Assembly: GCF_040712315.1 (NCBI RefSeq)
Contig: NC_134022.1
Span: 2,790,001 to 2,854,000 of the forward strand
Direction of reading: 5' to 3'
Length of the DNA stretch: 64,000 nucleotides
Source: Castanea sativa
Taxonomy: Eukaryota; Streptophyta; Magnoliopsida; Fagales; Fagaceae
Position 1 is the first letter of the stretch. The number at the start of each line of letters is the position of its first letter. Below, piece by piece: positions 11,281 to 22,494 of this stretch. The notes beneath the pieces were generated by a model that saw only the letters and a list, made by a program, of their open reading frames with translations, searched no databases and was not told the origin of the DNA. Position numbers and translations under genes: made by a program.

Positions 11281-11998
11281 GTCTCCTTTGTTGGAACTAT
11301 TGGGGGCTTGGGAACCGGCAAACAGTTCAAGAGCTTGGTGATTTAGTTCGGGCACAAGATCCTAAAGTAGCGTTTTAAGCCGAAACATGGCTGGATGATA
11401 CCAGGCTAATTGGAATTCGTGACTCGCTTTGTTTTGGTCATCATCATGGGGTTTCAAGATTAACTCGTGGTGGTGACTTGGTGTTGTTTTGGAAGGACTT
11501 TGACTTGCAAGTCATGTCTTCCTCTCATAAACATATTGATGTCCTAATCAACAGAGGAAAGGAAAATGTTTGGCGCTTTACGGGTTTTTACAGAGCACCA
11601 GAAACTCAACATCGTATGGAATCCTAGGATTTGTTACGAGATTTAAACAATCGCTTCTCCGTATTGTGGCTATGTGGTGGTGATTTTAATGAACTTTTGA
11701 AGTCACATGAAAAGTTGGGAGGCCGTTTATGACCTTATGGACAGATGCAGAAATTCAGAGAAGCCTTAGGCGAGTGTGGGTTGTTTGATCTCGGTTTTGT
11801 GGGAAATAAGTTTACATGGTTTAAAACTGATCCGGATGGTGGAGTGGTTTGGGAAAGGCTAGACAGAGCTATGAGCACAGCAGCATGGTTTGACTTGTTC
11901 CCAGCAACAAAGGTAACAACTTTGGTATGTGCTTCTTCAGACCATAGTCCTATCATGGTCCTACTCGAGGGGATCAATTCAAAGCCCCAACGCCCCTA
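11281..11998 (+). pseudogene. L1 endonuclease domain
   Basis: The frame opens MSLLCWNYWGLGN, the start of plant L1 endonucleases. It continues through a damaged catalytic-Glu block (a stop precedes AETWLDD), GGDFNELL near 11680 and SDHSPIMVLL near 11938-11967. The key Asn, Glu, Asp/Asn and Asp-His motifs can all be located. In-frame stops occur near 11376, 11625 and 11730, so no full-length protein is possible. Confidence 0.8.
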
Positions 11999-12019
11999 GC
12001 ATTTTGAAAAAATGCGGCT

Positions 12020-13715
12020 TGATGAGCAAGGATGCCACGACACTGTTAAAAGTGCTTGGAAAGCCATCTTCGTGGACCCACCTATGACCAGAGTTATGCA
12101 GAATGTGGATACGTGTAAAACCCAACTGCAAGCTTGGAGTAAGAAGTCTTTTGCAATGTAGTTAACACTTTGTCGAAGAGAAAAAAGAATCTGAAAAAAG
12201 CGGAAGAGGCAACAGTGAAAGGTGGGAGTGTAGAGTTTTTTCTTCAGTTAAAAGCTAAGGTGGCCAAGCTACTTAGATTGGAGGAAAAAATATAGCAATA
12301 GCGTAGCCATGTGCACTGGATGGTATCGGGTGACAAAAATTCTAGCTATTTCCATAATCGGGCTTCACAGCGATTCCGGCGAAACAACATTTTAGAACTC
12401 AGACACTCACAGGGCAGATTGGCCTTGGGTGATGAAGAGGTTTCGGTGATGATTGTAGAGTATTATAAACAATTGTTTACTACCTTAAATCCGTATGAAA
12501 TAGAGGAAGTAGTTCAATTTACAAAACAGGTGGTGACCGAAGACATGAACTGTTGTTTAATTGGAAATTTTACAAAGGATGAAGTGGAGATAGCTTTGAA
12601 GCAAATGGCCCCATTAAAAGCCCTGGGTCCAGATGGAATGCCGCCAATCTTTTTCCAACATTATTGGGAGAGTATAGGGGATGATGTAGTCAAAGCTGTG
12701 TTATCTTGTCTAAATTCTAACTCAATAGATACAGGTTTGAATCATACTTTTATTACCCTTTCCAAAAGTGAAGAGTCCTAAATTTGTTACTAAATTCCGC
12801 CCCATTGCCTTTTGCATATCTTATATGCACTTATCTTTAAAGTGTTGGCAAACAGGTTAAAGAAAGTTTTACCCCAGATTATTTTGGAATCTCAAAGTGC
12901 CTTTCAATCAGAAAAAGCTATTTCCGATAACATCTTGGTGGCCTTTGAGACTTTACACCATATGAAGAGGAAAAAAAAGAAGGAAAATTGGATATATGGC
13001 TTTAAAATTGGACATGGGCAAAGTTTATGATCGTTTGGAATGAGTATTCCTTCAAAGGATCATGAAGAAGATGGGCTTTCATTTGACTTGGATAGGCTGG
13101 ATTTTGGAGTGTATAAAATCTGTGACCTATTCGATTTTAGTCAATGGCGAACCAAAAGGCCATATTATTCTCACACGAGGTATTCATCAAGGAGATCCTC
13201 TTTCCCCTTATCTTTTTCTATTATGCTTTGAAGGTCTAAATGGATTAATTAAACATGCAGTGGATGGTAAACATATTGAGGGTGTTTCTCTCTATAAAAA
13301 TAGCCCAAAGATCTCTCACCTCTTTTTTGCAGATGATAGCCTCTTGTTTTGCCGAGCTAGAGTGGGGGATGTGGAAAAAATTCAGGAGATATTGGGGAAA
13401 TATGAATGGGCGTCAGGACGAAAAATAAATTCGGACAAGACTACTCTCTTTTTTAGCAATAATTCCTCTATTGCTACAAAGGAGGAAATAAAAAATCTGC
13501 TTGGAGTGTCCAAAATAAAGGAGTATGAAAGATATTTGGGTTTACCGGCGGTGGTGGGAAGAAAAAAAAAAAAGGCAAGCTTGAATTTCTTAAAAGATAG
13601 AGTATTGGGTAAGCTCCAAGGGTGGAAAGAGAAAATATTATCGCAAGCAGATAAAGAAGTTCTTTTGAAGGCGGTGGTCCAAGCCATTCTTACGTTTGCC
13701 ATGAATTATTTTTGA
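12020..13715 (+). pseudogene. L1 reverse transcriptase
   Basis: Recognisable blocks are HWMVSGDKNSSYFHNRAS (12314 on), a finger/palm block with LKALGPDGMPPIFFQHYW, an ESQSAFQ region, IHQGDPLSPYLFLL (about 13171-13212) and the catalytic SHLFFADDSLLFC (about 13314-13353). The FADD aspartates are intact. Breaks lie near 12172, 12780 and 13030. The 3' end of the domain (KYLGLPAVVGR-like, LKGWKEKILSQA) runs to 13715, where a stop interrupts it. Confidence 0.85.
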
Positions 13716-14800
13716 TTGCCAATTGGTCTTTGCCAAGATATTGAGATGCTCATTTGAAAATTTTGGTAGGGACAAAAGAGTGATAGGAGAAAAATTCATT
13801 GGGCAAACTGGGAGGTCTTATGTCAACCAAAGAGCGAGGGGGGATTGGGCTTTAAAGATCTTTGCAAATTTAATAAAGCCATGTTGGCTAAACAGGTGTG
13901 GAGATTGATACATGATAAGGAGTCTCTATTTTATAGAGTTTTTAAGGCGAAGTATTTTCCAAATAGCTCAATTTTTGAAGCTAACCAGCTTTTTCTCATG
14001 GAAGAGTATACTGAGGTCCAGGGATTTAATTGAAAAAGGAGCCATCCGGAGAATTGGTAGCGGTGAATCTGTCCGGATATATGAAGATGCTTGGCTACCA
14101 AGTCCTGAAAGCAGAATCAGCTCTCCAGCCTTGCACCTAGCATCAGATTCCACTGTGGATTCTCTGATAAATTCTGCAACGGGTTGGTGGAACATCAATT
14201 TAATTGATTTTTGTTTTTATCCACCTGAAGCAAAACTTATCAAGTCTCTGCCTCTGTGTTCCCCCACAGCCCGATACCTTAGTTTGGAGAGCATAAAAAT
14301 CGGGCAACTACTCAGTGAAGTCAGGTTATAAACTTCTCTGTGAGCTTCATACTCTTGACACAAATCGACCACAAGTCTTAGAATCACAGAGGGGTTTTTG
14401 GAAAAGCATCTGGAAGTTGAAGGTCCCAGGCAAGATCAAGCATTTTCTTATTCTTTCTCTCGGATGTATACAAAAAAGAAAATCGGGCACTAATTCGCTG
14501 CCTACAAAAGAAAATCTACAAAGTGGTCTTGGAAACTGATTTCGACTGGGTGGATAGGAGCTCAGCAACTTCTGATTCTTTCTCGGATGTATACAAAAAA
14601 TCCGAACCAAACCTGCCTTACTATCCTTTTTGCAGCGACAGCTTGGTCACTTTGGTATCAGAGAAATAAATCTCGCCTCCAAGAAAACCCCCTGCCCCTT
14701 CGCAATATTGCTGGTTTTGCCAGCGAATTCAGGGGCTGGAAAATCCTCCTTCCCACAGACGATGGGCTGTTCCTCACAGGTGGCTACCTCCTGTAGCGGG
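13716..14800 (+). pseudogene. L1 connection/zinc-binding region with internal duplication
   Basis: Between the RT and RNase H domains are the decayed blocks [23 protein letters not shown] and SGESVRIYEDAWLP (typical of plant L1) and a truncated WKLKVPGKIKHFL region. A short text (TTCTTTCTCGGATGTATAC) occurs twice, near 14450-14475 and 14577-14600. The cysteine-histidine zinc cluster expected here is largely missing. Confidence 0.7.
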
Positions 14801-14801
14801 C

Positions 14802-15269
14802 TTGGTGAAGACAGCTTATGATGGAGCAATGTACGGAGAGTCAGACAAAGCGGGAATAGGTGTGGTAATTCGGAATAGTGAGGGTCAGGTGTTGGCTGCC
14901 CTATCCGAGCAGATTGTGAAACCTCCAACAGTGGAAATCCTGGAGTTTCTTGCTGCCCAGCGAGCTGTCACTTTCACTGCAGAATTGGGTCATGCTCAGT
15001 TTGTTTGCGAAGGTGATTCTGAATCTGTTGTCAACTCATTAAAGGGATCAGGCATGGAAAATTCTAGGGGAGGGCATCTCATCAGGGATATCATATCTCA
15101 ATCAAACTCATTTCAGAGTATTTCTTTCGCTCATGTAGGTCGGCAAGGCAATGCAGTTGCACATGCCTTAGCCCAACGAGCGAGACTATCTTTTTCTTCT
15201 CAAATCTGGTTGGAGTGTGTTCCACCGGATATTATCTCTTTTGTTTTGGATGATTGTCCCAATTCTTGA
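14802..15269 (+). pseudogene. L1 RNase H domain
   Basis: An uninterrupted frame of about 155 residues matches the RNase H (RVT_3-type) domain at the end of many plant L1 ORF2 proteins. It has KTAYDGA with the first Asp (residue 7), a VEILEFLAAQRAV block with Glu at about 48, CEGDSESVV with Asp at about 72, and NAVAHALAQ with His at 121. All four expected acidic/His positions are present, so this is the best preserved part of the element. It is fused to dead upstream domains, so no product is expected. Confidence 0.8.
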
Positions 15270-15316
15270 TTAATGAAAACAGCAAGTATTCATTTCTCAA
15301 CCAAAAAAAAAAAAAA

Positions 15317-15953
15317 AGATTGCACACACTGAGAACTCTTTGGCTTCTGTAATTAGATTTCAGGTTAGAATATAGATATCTGCAAACTTCTGCTTCGTCC
15401 ATTTCCTATTTTTAATACCATTTTTATTTTGGTAAGTATTCTTAATACTAGTGTTTCTTCTTTTATTTTTGTTTTTGTTATATGTACAACTTTGGGGACA
15501 AAGATGTAACATATGCTAATGTATATAAGGATTAAAATAAAATATTGGGTCTTATGAAAATGTTCCAAAATTCTTTGATATGTCGGGGTTGACATTGTTG
15601 TCTATTGGATGAAGGAAAATGGTTTTATATGATGCTATGAACATGTATATATGGGGTATGTATTTGTGCATTATATGTATGTGTGTATATGGACCCCATG
15701 ATTTGGTTCATAATGATATATTTTTAATTAAGTTTACATTAATGGCGCAAATATTCTTTTTTTCTTTATTTTCAAAACTAGGTTGTTTGACATGCACAAC
15801 CATTTGTGGAGAGATTTCGTGAATTATCTCAAATTCCAAATTTACATAAATGTAAACTCCTCATCTTAAGTAGACAGTTTTATTTATTTGTTTTAAATGG
15901 TAATTAAATGACAGTTCTTCAAGTCCCAAGAAATAGACAATTTCACATACATA
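15317..15953. other. Spacer without recognised gene
   Basis: AT-rich. No conserved coding sequence, element border or RNA was seen. Confidence 0.4.
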
Positions 15954-16162
15954 AGAGAAATTATACAATCGTCTAGTGGACCGCGTTACTTGTCCATCAT
16001 TTTACTAAAAAACTGTCACTTGTTTAAAATTGTTGAGTCAGTAATCAATTTTTGTTTAAAATTTTTTTCTAACTCATCAATTTTAAATAGGTGTGAGTCT
16101 TTTAGTGAAATGGTAGATCACGTCACTTGTCCTGGTCTACTATGAGGACCTTACAATTTCTC
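15954..16162. mobile_element. Short foldback MITE with 8-bp TSD
   Basis: Inverted arms start GAGAAATT and end AATTTCTC. Inside, CTAGTGGACCGCGT/TTACTTGTCC on the left matches GGACAAGTGACGTGATC on the right as reverse complement. TTTAGTAAAA-like and AAAATTGTTGAGT-like blocks are also mirrored. CATACATA flanks both sides (15946-15953 and 16163-16170), consistent with hAT or MULE target duplication. No coding capacity. Confidence 0.7.
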
Positions 16163-16412
16163 CATACATAGAGCTATGCAATATCATCACAAGGTAAATT
16201 CAAATATTCCTTCCACAAGTATACGCTTCATATATATTGTACCTATCATTGTTGTGTACGTTTTAAAGTGTCTATTAATAACACAAAAGTAACACATTTT
16301 GTATTTCTGCTCATGGGTTTATGGTAAATACTGCTGGAAAGCAATTAGAATGGGCGACACAAAACACTACTCCACCAACTTCTGTACCACAACCCGCATA
16401 ATTTTTAACAAT

Positions 16413-16739
16413 ACTAGCCTCTAAGCATGCACTCACATGCGTGCTCAGAGGCTCTTTTATTTTTTTTAGTAAAAATTAATAATTTGCATCCATTATAAAT
16501 TGGGTTACTATATTTTTCAATCACAAAAATACCTAAGGCTGTGATGAGTGTTATGCGTGGAAAAAAGTTAATAATTTTAATATTTGGTACAAATGCATAA
16601 TACTCATCACTCCTAGGTATTTTTGTAATTGAAAAATATAATAACCCAATTTATGATGGATGCAAATTATTAATTTTTATCAAAAAAAAAAATATAAGAG
16701 TCTCTGAGCATGCATGTGAGGGTTTGCTCTGAGGCTAGT
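16413..16739. mobile_element. Foldback MITE, about 327 bp
   Basis: The ends are ACTAGCCTC and GAGGCTAGT. The two arms mirror each other over almost the whole element, including AATTAATAATTTGCATCCAT, TTTTTCAATYACAAAAATACC and TGATGAGTRTTATGC-like text. A clear TSD was not found. It would fold into a long hairpin. Confidence 0.7.
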
Positions 16740-17325
16740 CTCTAATTATGCTTTTGTTCATCACATAACTATTTTTCACTCATACTTCTCTATTTTTTGA
16801 GTTTGCAGTTCGTAGCTTTTTTTTATTTGTGGGGTTTTGATTTCGAAGTCCAGTTTTGCATTTTAATTTATTTTGATTGTGTTTTTGATTTTTGGATCCT
16901 TGAGTTCAATGTTGACACCATGAAACGAAGCAATTTCAAGCCCTCTCCAACAATCACCACCAATGTCTTCTTTCACAAGTACCTTCTTTTCTCATTCTTT
17001 GACTCATTGGAACACCAGCAATTTCGTGTTTATTTATTTATTGTTTGTTGGATTTTCATGACCAAACAAACTTAATACCAAATCCAGTAAGTTGGGGTAC
17101 TTTAAGTGAGTAGGATATATTCTTGATGAGTTAATGTAGAGCATTAGATCAATTAAATTTTAGTAGTGAATAGTTTTAAACTCATCCAATTATCTATAAT
17201 GTATATATTTACAAAATTAAATTCAAAAATAAAAAACAAAAAAAGAATTTGAATACTAATTTTAAAGTTTGGGTACTATAGCGGATTTGTATAAGCATGT
17301 ACTCTTCATGTCTCTATTAAGGTAA

Positions 17326-17327
<2 letters not shown>
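16740..17327. other. Spacer without recognised gene
   Basis: The plus-strand open frame at 16797-17075 is Phe/Ile-rich and has no recognisable motif. I treat it as incidental. Confidence 0.35.

Positions 17328-17379
<52 letters not shown>
17328..17379. repeat. (CT)n microsatellite
   Basis: About 25 uninterrupted CT dinucleotides. Confidence 0.95.
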
Positions 17380-17383
<4 letters not shown>

Positions 17384-17643
17384 TTTATTTTTTTAAAAAA
17401 AATATATCAAAAGAAGTTCTTGATTGAATATTCCTTGGTATTGGATTTGGATTGTAAATTTTTGTATCATTGCTATTTTTATAGGTTGGTAGAAGCTACA
17501 CAGAGGGTTGGATTTCATGAAGCATAGGTATATGCCATTTCATATTCTGATTCACATAAAAATTTTGCATTCTAATTTTCGGCTTATCTCTTCCATGTTC
17601 AACAAGAACCCAAGTAGTCAAGTACTCAATTGCTATAATCTGG

Positions 17644-17654
17644 ATGTAACAGCC

Positions 17655-17732
<78 letters not shown>

Positions 17733-17826
17733 AATTTGGCAAAGAAGAATTATTTGATGACCTCTGTTTAGATGTCTCATGTGTGTTGGGTTCTCTGTAT
17801 GACAACAAATTATTTATGTAACAGCC

Positions 17827-17879
<53 letters not shown>

Positions 17880-17957
17880 GGCAAAGAAGAATTATTTGAT
17901 GACCTCTATTTAGATGTCTCATGTGTGTTAGGTTCTCTGTATGACAACAAATTATGT
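17644..17957. repeat. Tandem duplication carrying two (TA)n tracts
   Basis: Unit 1 (17644-17815) and unit 2 (17816-17957) both begin ATGTAACAGCCATAT, run through a (TA)n tract, and finish with the same segment (AATTTGGCAAAGAAGAATTA, then GATGTCTCATGTGTGTT, then TCTGTATGACAACAAATTA). The TA tract is about 70 bp in unit 1 and about 38 bp in unit 2. Outside the tract the units differ at only a few positions, so the duplication is recent. The microsatellite inside each copy changed length independently. Confidence 0.9.
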
Positions 17958-18129
17958 TTGCTTTTATGAGTTGTCATTCAGTATTTGCTTCCTTGTATCT
18001 AGTTTATATTTGGTTTTCTTACTTGGTTACAAAACTATAAGGTGTACAAAAGCATTAGCTTCTCACAGAGTATATGAGTTCTAAGTCTTTGTTTCCGTTC
18101 TTGATGACTTTTAAAATAAGCTTTATATA

Positions 18130-18790
18130 TTGCTAGGGTTGTAAAGAGAGAAATCCCAATCATTCAAGTCATCATGGGCCGAAATCCAGAGAATTTTAAA
18201 TTCGTAAGTATCGAAAGATCGAGCTTGTGTTGAGCTGCTTCATTAAATCCCAATAGATACTAGTGTTGAGACTAGTGTCGAGCTTTACTGAATTAGCTTT
18301 TCTTCACTTATTTCTTGGATCAATCTTCATGTCTTTAATGATACCACTTGATGTCTTTGAGTAACATACTTCTTGATACATTAAACCCAACTTAGATCTA
18401 TCCAATTACAAGTAAAGTTCGTTTTGTCAAAGGTTAAACCAATACATAAAGAAAAAAAATGACCCTAACAATCTTCCCCTTTGGCAAGCTGTGACAAAAC
18501 CACAAGCAAAAATTATGAGAGAAGTATAAAACAACAATCATAGAACATTTAAGTAACGTTTAAAACATATAAAATGCTTCATTTTAATCTTCACCTTAAG
18601 TCCAAAATTCATAGAAATGCCCCTACCAACAACAAGAGCTTCCTAAACCCTCCACTTTCATTCACTTAACTGAAATTTATGATTAAACTGCTACTTAACA
18701 ACATTAATCAATGAAGCTAATATATAACTTCAATCTGATTTAATTATTTTATTGAACCCGGTGTGGAATTGCCATTATTATTACACATTC
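18130..18790 (-). mobile_element. LTR retrotransposon remnant (LTR end, purine tract, internal scrap)
   Basis: On the minus strand, TTTGTCACAGCTTGCC then AAAGGGGAAGAT forms a purine tract at about 18471-18486. It is directly followed by TGTTAGGGTCAT, the start of an LTR running toward 18130. The LTR text contains CGACACTAGT- and TTTCGATAC-like motifs seen in plant Copia LTRs. The matching 5' LTR and coding interior are absent. The stretch 18490-18790 is probably non-coding interior. Confidence 0.6.
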
Positions 18791-18903
18791 ATTATTGGTC
18801 TTGCTATTTATCTAATAATACCTTCTTTGGAATAAAAAATTCACTTCCCTTAAAAAAAAAAATGCTTTTAAAAAATCTTGAATTTCTATTTTACCCTCCC
18901 TTA

Positions 18904-19474
18904 GAGCATCCACATCAGTGGATACAAAATCATGTAAAATAGAAAAACAGACCACTTTTACACATTTTTGCCTTAAAAATGCTCCACATCAATGCTTCTA
19001 AAAGGGTGTAAAATTGTGCAAATCCATCCACGAGTTACAGTAACCATATAAATATACACGGCTACTGTAGCTTGTCCATTTATTATTTTATTGATTTCCA
19101 TTCGCACCTTTTTTTTTCTCTCTTCTTCGTGCTCAACAAACTCAGTTAACTGCTCATCTTCTTCTTTTTCCTCAAATGCACAAAAACACACTCACACACA
19201 AACACATCCACACAGAAAATCAACACAGAGATACACTTGCTCAAAAAAAAAATAGAGATACACAAACACAAATTGGTGCTTGATCGGTGCTTATGGAACA
19301 ATCGGTGCCTGACTAGATCGGAGCTCATGGGTCTTGCCTATGGATCGAAGCTCGTGGCTCGGAGCTCGTGGATTGTGGATCATGGCTCGGAGCTGTGGAT
19401 CAGAGTGTGGATTGGTGCTGTGGATCGGAGCTGCCGGGAGAGTTGATCTAGAAAATGGGTGATTTGGAAAATGG

Positions 19475-19519
<45 letters not shown>

Positions 19520-19749
19520 AAAATCAGGAAAAATGGGTAAAGAGAGAGAAGGAGGGAGCGCATGTGTATGTATAGGGTAGTTAGGAGAAATAATAAAAAA
19601 TTTGAGAAAATTGGTTATTTAATTAAAAAAAGGTGGTAGAATAGATGAACTGATGTAGGTGTCTTGTAAAAATGGATGAGTAAAATAGAAAAAGTAGGTT
19701 TTTAGTGTAAAAATAGATGTGTAAAATAAACGGACTGATGTGGTTGCTC
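18904..19749. mobile_element. PIF/Harbinger-type non-autonomous element
   Basis: The ends are GAGCATCCACATCAGT on the left and GAGCAACCACATCAGTCC on the right (reverse complement), flanked by TTA at 18901-18903 and 19750-19752. The subterminal text (GTAAAATAGAAAAA, TTTTACACAT) is mirrored on both sides. These ends and the TTA target are typical of PIF/Harbinger MITEs. At 846 bp it is larger than most. The interior holds a (GA)n tract at about 19481-19517 and a run of GGATCGGAGCTC-like short repeats at 19310-19440. No transposase is visible. Confidence 0.75.
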
Positions 19750-19752
19750 TTA

Positions 19753-20095
19753 ATTTGTCATCCACACCACCATCTCATAGGAAATTTGAAAATTTTTTCT
19801 TTTGAGATTTTTAAAAGCCTACATTTTAGCCATTCGTGGTAGATTAATGTAAATAATTTGAATTTTATTTAAAAATAAATGGGAAGTGAGTATAGATAAT
19901 TTTATTAAGGAAAAAAAACAACCTCTAGGGAGCTCATTGCAATTTCCTATAATATTTTTTGTTGTTGTCTAGTCTTAACTAGCAAATAAATAGATATAAC
20001 TATGTACACACCTCAAAAACAAAAGCAAAAATGCAAAACGAATTTTCTTTCCAAATAACTTTATATATAAAAAAATTTAGTTAGTTGTTAGACTT
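19753..20095. other. AT-rich spacer
   Basis: Nothing recognised. Confidence 0.35.
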
Positions 20096-20099
20096 CAAA

Positions 20100-20345
20100 A
20101 CAATGCAGGAAACTAGCATCTCGAGTGTCTAAAACTCAAGTTCCAAAATAAAACTCGAGTTTTTAAGACTCGAGTTCCACCATCTTCTTTCAGAGCAGGG
20201 TAGCATTTTACATGGAACTCGAGTTTTTCAAACTCGAGTTCCACCATTTTCTTTCAGATCAGACGATTCTCTTACACCAAAACTCGAGTGTTTGAAGCTC
20301 AAGTTTATCACCGAACTCGAGCTTCAAACACTCGAGATGCTATTT
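20100..20345. repeat. CTCGAG-type palindrome cluster
   Basis: At least five short inverted repeats of the form AACTCGAGTTT...AAACTCGAGTT or CTCGAGTGTTTGAAGCTC...GAGCTTCAAACACTCGAG are packed into 245 bp, separated by similar spacers (CCACCATYTTCTTTCAGA occurs twice). The outermost ATCTCGAGTG and CACTCGAGAT form an inverted pair, so this may be a small foldback transposon. Similar text recurs at 37337-37530 and 63770-63905, and in the inner part of the MITE at 9836-10258. Confidence 0.6.
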
Positions 20346-20514
20346 TTCAGTTTCGTTTCCACCGCATGCTAACTTATTATATCGTTTCCTCTCACTACGC
20401 TAGTTGGAAAATTGCCTCATGCAAAACCCTCCTCAAAACCTCACACTCTCACTGTCTCTCTCAAAAAACCACTTCCATTTTATCTATATTTTCTTCGCTT
20501 CTCCCAAATCCAAT

Positions 20515-21708
20515 GCCCCAATTCTCTCAAAACCCATTTCTCTGTTCACTGCTCTGCTCGAGTAGGAGGACGAGGAGGCAAGAAGAAGCAGCCGAAGAAG
20601 CAAGGAGATAGCGGTTCAGGAGGCCGCATAGAGGGAGACGCCGTGTTCCAACGAGCCATAAAGGAAGGCGCCACGATAAAAGCAGGAAGATGGCAGAGAC
20701 CCGGTTCCTCCGCCGCAACAGCGACAAGAACTACAAGAGCCTTAACCACACCGAAAATTTCATCGAAGACGAGCTTCAAGAGATTGGCTTAGGCTACGAC
20801 TGTATGGTTCGTTTCATGGACAAGGATGACCCCAATCTCTGACACCCATAATTAATAATAATAATAATACTGATAGTATTAAAGGGTTATTTAAGCATTT
20901 ATGGGTGTTTGTGAGACACCCCAAATGGAGAGTTAATGAATTGCCTTGGGAACAATGGACTTTGGTGTGTGAGGTTGTTGTGGAAGCCCCGAAAGGAAGG
21001 TTGGATAAGTGGAGTTTGATGGGTAGGTTTGGGAATAAGGCGAGGTCTCTTATAACGCAATGTGCAGCATGGATGAGGCCTGATATTTTGTATGTTAAGA
21101 GGCCGGTGTTTCAGTCTTGGTTTGAGCCTCAGGAGGATTTTTTTAAGTGGTTGATGCCGTTGTTGGATTTGAAAACGAAGAGGTAGTACTTGTTTGAGGT
21201 GAGGAATGAGGAGGATGAATGCATTGTTGAGAATGATGATGACGATGATATAGTTATGGATTCAGAAGAAGGTGGAGATGATTAATCTGGTATTGAAGAA
21301 GAGGATTTAAGTGTAGAAGAGGATAAGAAGTTTTGGGAGGAGGAGTTTCGAAAGGCAGTGAGTAGCGCGGATGCAATGGAGAAGTTAGCAAAATGGAGCG
21401 TCGAAGTGTCAAATAAGTTCTATAAGGAGCAGTTGAGGGAAATGGAATCACAGAAAAAGGGAAAAGTTAAAAACATTTCAAAAGATGGAGATGAAACTGC
21501 ACTGAAGAGCAAATGGCCAAAAGTGAGTCTAGAGGAATGGAAGCGTGTTGGGTATGGTCCATGGAGAAAAAGGATTAAGAAGAGTAAAATTCCTCTAGAG
21601 TTGTTTTTGCGAGCTGCAGTAAGACCATTCACTTACAGAAATCTTGTAAAGGAGATTGTTTTGGTAAGGCATGGAATTGTAGATGGTGATTTTAGTTGGA
21701 AAGAATAA
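20515..21708 (+). pseudogene. Broken plant coding sequence, possibly TIC100-like
   Basis: Several frames carry conserved-looking protein. In order: RFLRRNSDKNYKSLNHTEN then DELQEIGLGYD (20690-20842), then HPKWRVNELPWEQWTLVCEV and MGRFGNKARSLITQCAAWM (20890-21186). An acidic block (NDDDDDIVMDSEEGGDD, about 21230-21285) follows, and then a basic C-terminus with SLEEWKRVGYGPWRKRIKK and LRAAVRPFTYRNLVKEIVL (to 21708). Stops at about 20840, 21184 and 21283, plus a frameshift near 20850-20870, break it. No intron-like gaps are evident in the downstream part, so it could be a processed copy. The acidic block followed by a basic tail reminds me of TIC100 of the chloroplast import machinery, from memory only. 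Certainty about the family is low; certainty that it is a decayed host gene is fair. Confidence 0.5.
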
Positions 21709-22016
21709 AGCCTTTTGTTGTTCATATTGTTACTATGTAAAGTGTCTGTTCAATCTCTGAATTTTGAAGGAAGCTAGAAGCTTGAGTGGTTTATTTACCT
21801 TTTGAGCTATGTGGTTAGTGTTAGTTAACACAGGTTTGATTAGTGTTTTTGTTTCCATAATTTTGGAAATTTTTACTAGTTAATTGGTATGTTTTTCTTG
21901 AGCTCTGTACTCTATGTATCTAGTAAAGTTTATTTCTAGAGTATTTTTCTATGACCCTAAAACCATACAAGAAGTTGTCACCCTTAAGAATGGACCATGT
22001 TGGACATTCTTGTTTT
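21709..22016. other. Spacer downstream of the broken coding sequence
   Basis: No conserved frame. T-rich, compatible with 3' untranslated or intronic DNA. Confidence 0.35.
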
Positions 22017-22098
22017 AGATGATTTTGGTGCCAGCATTTTACCAAGTAATAGTGGATTTGGCATGAGCCAGAAAATAATCTTTGTTGATCAATTGTAG
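22017..22098 (+). pseudogene. Candidate exon A of a split host gene
   Basis: After a T-rich tract ending TTGTTTTAG, an open stretch reads DDFGASILPSNSGFGMSQ before a TAG. There is no family recognition. It is listed because a further exon-like segment follows at 22305 and more occur beyond the Copia element at 33961. Confidence 0.25.
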
Positions 22099-22304
22099 GA
22101 TTGTTATCTAGTCTCAGTGTGAGAAACCCAAAGTCTCTTAATGCTTATAATATATATAGGCATCATTTTGCTGACATGATTTGATCCTTTTACACAACTA
22201 TCTCCAATACAAGTACAACACCAGAACCCCTCTCCATCTCTCTCTCTATGGCTATCATGGATTTTGTTATATGATTTAAGATACTTGATGATCCTACTCT
22301 TTGC

Positions 22305-22436
22305 AGCTTTCAATTCAAAACAAAGGCATTATCTGTCAAAGATTTTATCAGCATTGATGCAAGTTTATCAGAATTAGACCAATGTTTTCTAAGGATGAAA
22401 TGCAAAATAGAGGATTTGCACATGCCAAAACCATAT
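22305..22436 (+). pseudogene. Candidate exon B of a split host gene
   Basis: A good splice acceptor (CCTACTCTTTGCAG) precedes 22305. The frame then reads KALSVKDFISIDASLSELDQ and continues to HMPKPYTN before a stop at 22437. Composition and codon use look protein-coding rather than random AT-rich sequence. The Copia element starts only 58 bp downstream of this exon. I do not recognise the protein. Confidence 0.35.
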
Positions 22437-22494
22437 ACTAATTAAGGTTGTTAAGATTATATTTTAGAGCTGCTTTAACATGCTAGATGATTCC

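Larger units (their letters stand above)
10878..15316 (+). mobile_element. Decayed, 5'-truncated L1-type LINE with RNase H
   Basis: In order: the end of ORF1, apurinic endonuclease, reverse transcriptase, a damaged zinc-binding/connection region, RNase H, and a terminal poly(A) at about 15303-15316. Stops and frameshifts occur in every ORF2 domain. ORF1 is represented only by its tail, so the 5' end is truncated near 10878 or lost. A TSD could not be identified. Plant L1 elements of this layout encode both proteins and insert by target-primed reverse transcription. Confidence 0.85.

Noticed and set aside
15619..15822. 67-codon open frame after the L1 tail
   Set aside because: Met/Ile/Cys-rich translation of AT-rich DNA without motif or homologous context.
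17508..17922. Open frames encoding runs of Tyr-Ile
   Set aside because: They are translations of the (TA)n microsatellites and not genes.
19291..19563. Ser-Leu-rich open frame on the minus strand
   Set aside because: Produced by the (GA)n tract inside the PIF/Harbinger-type element. No motif or start context.
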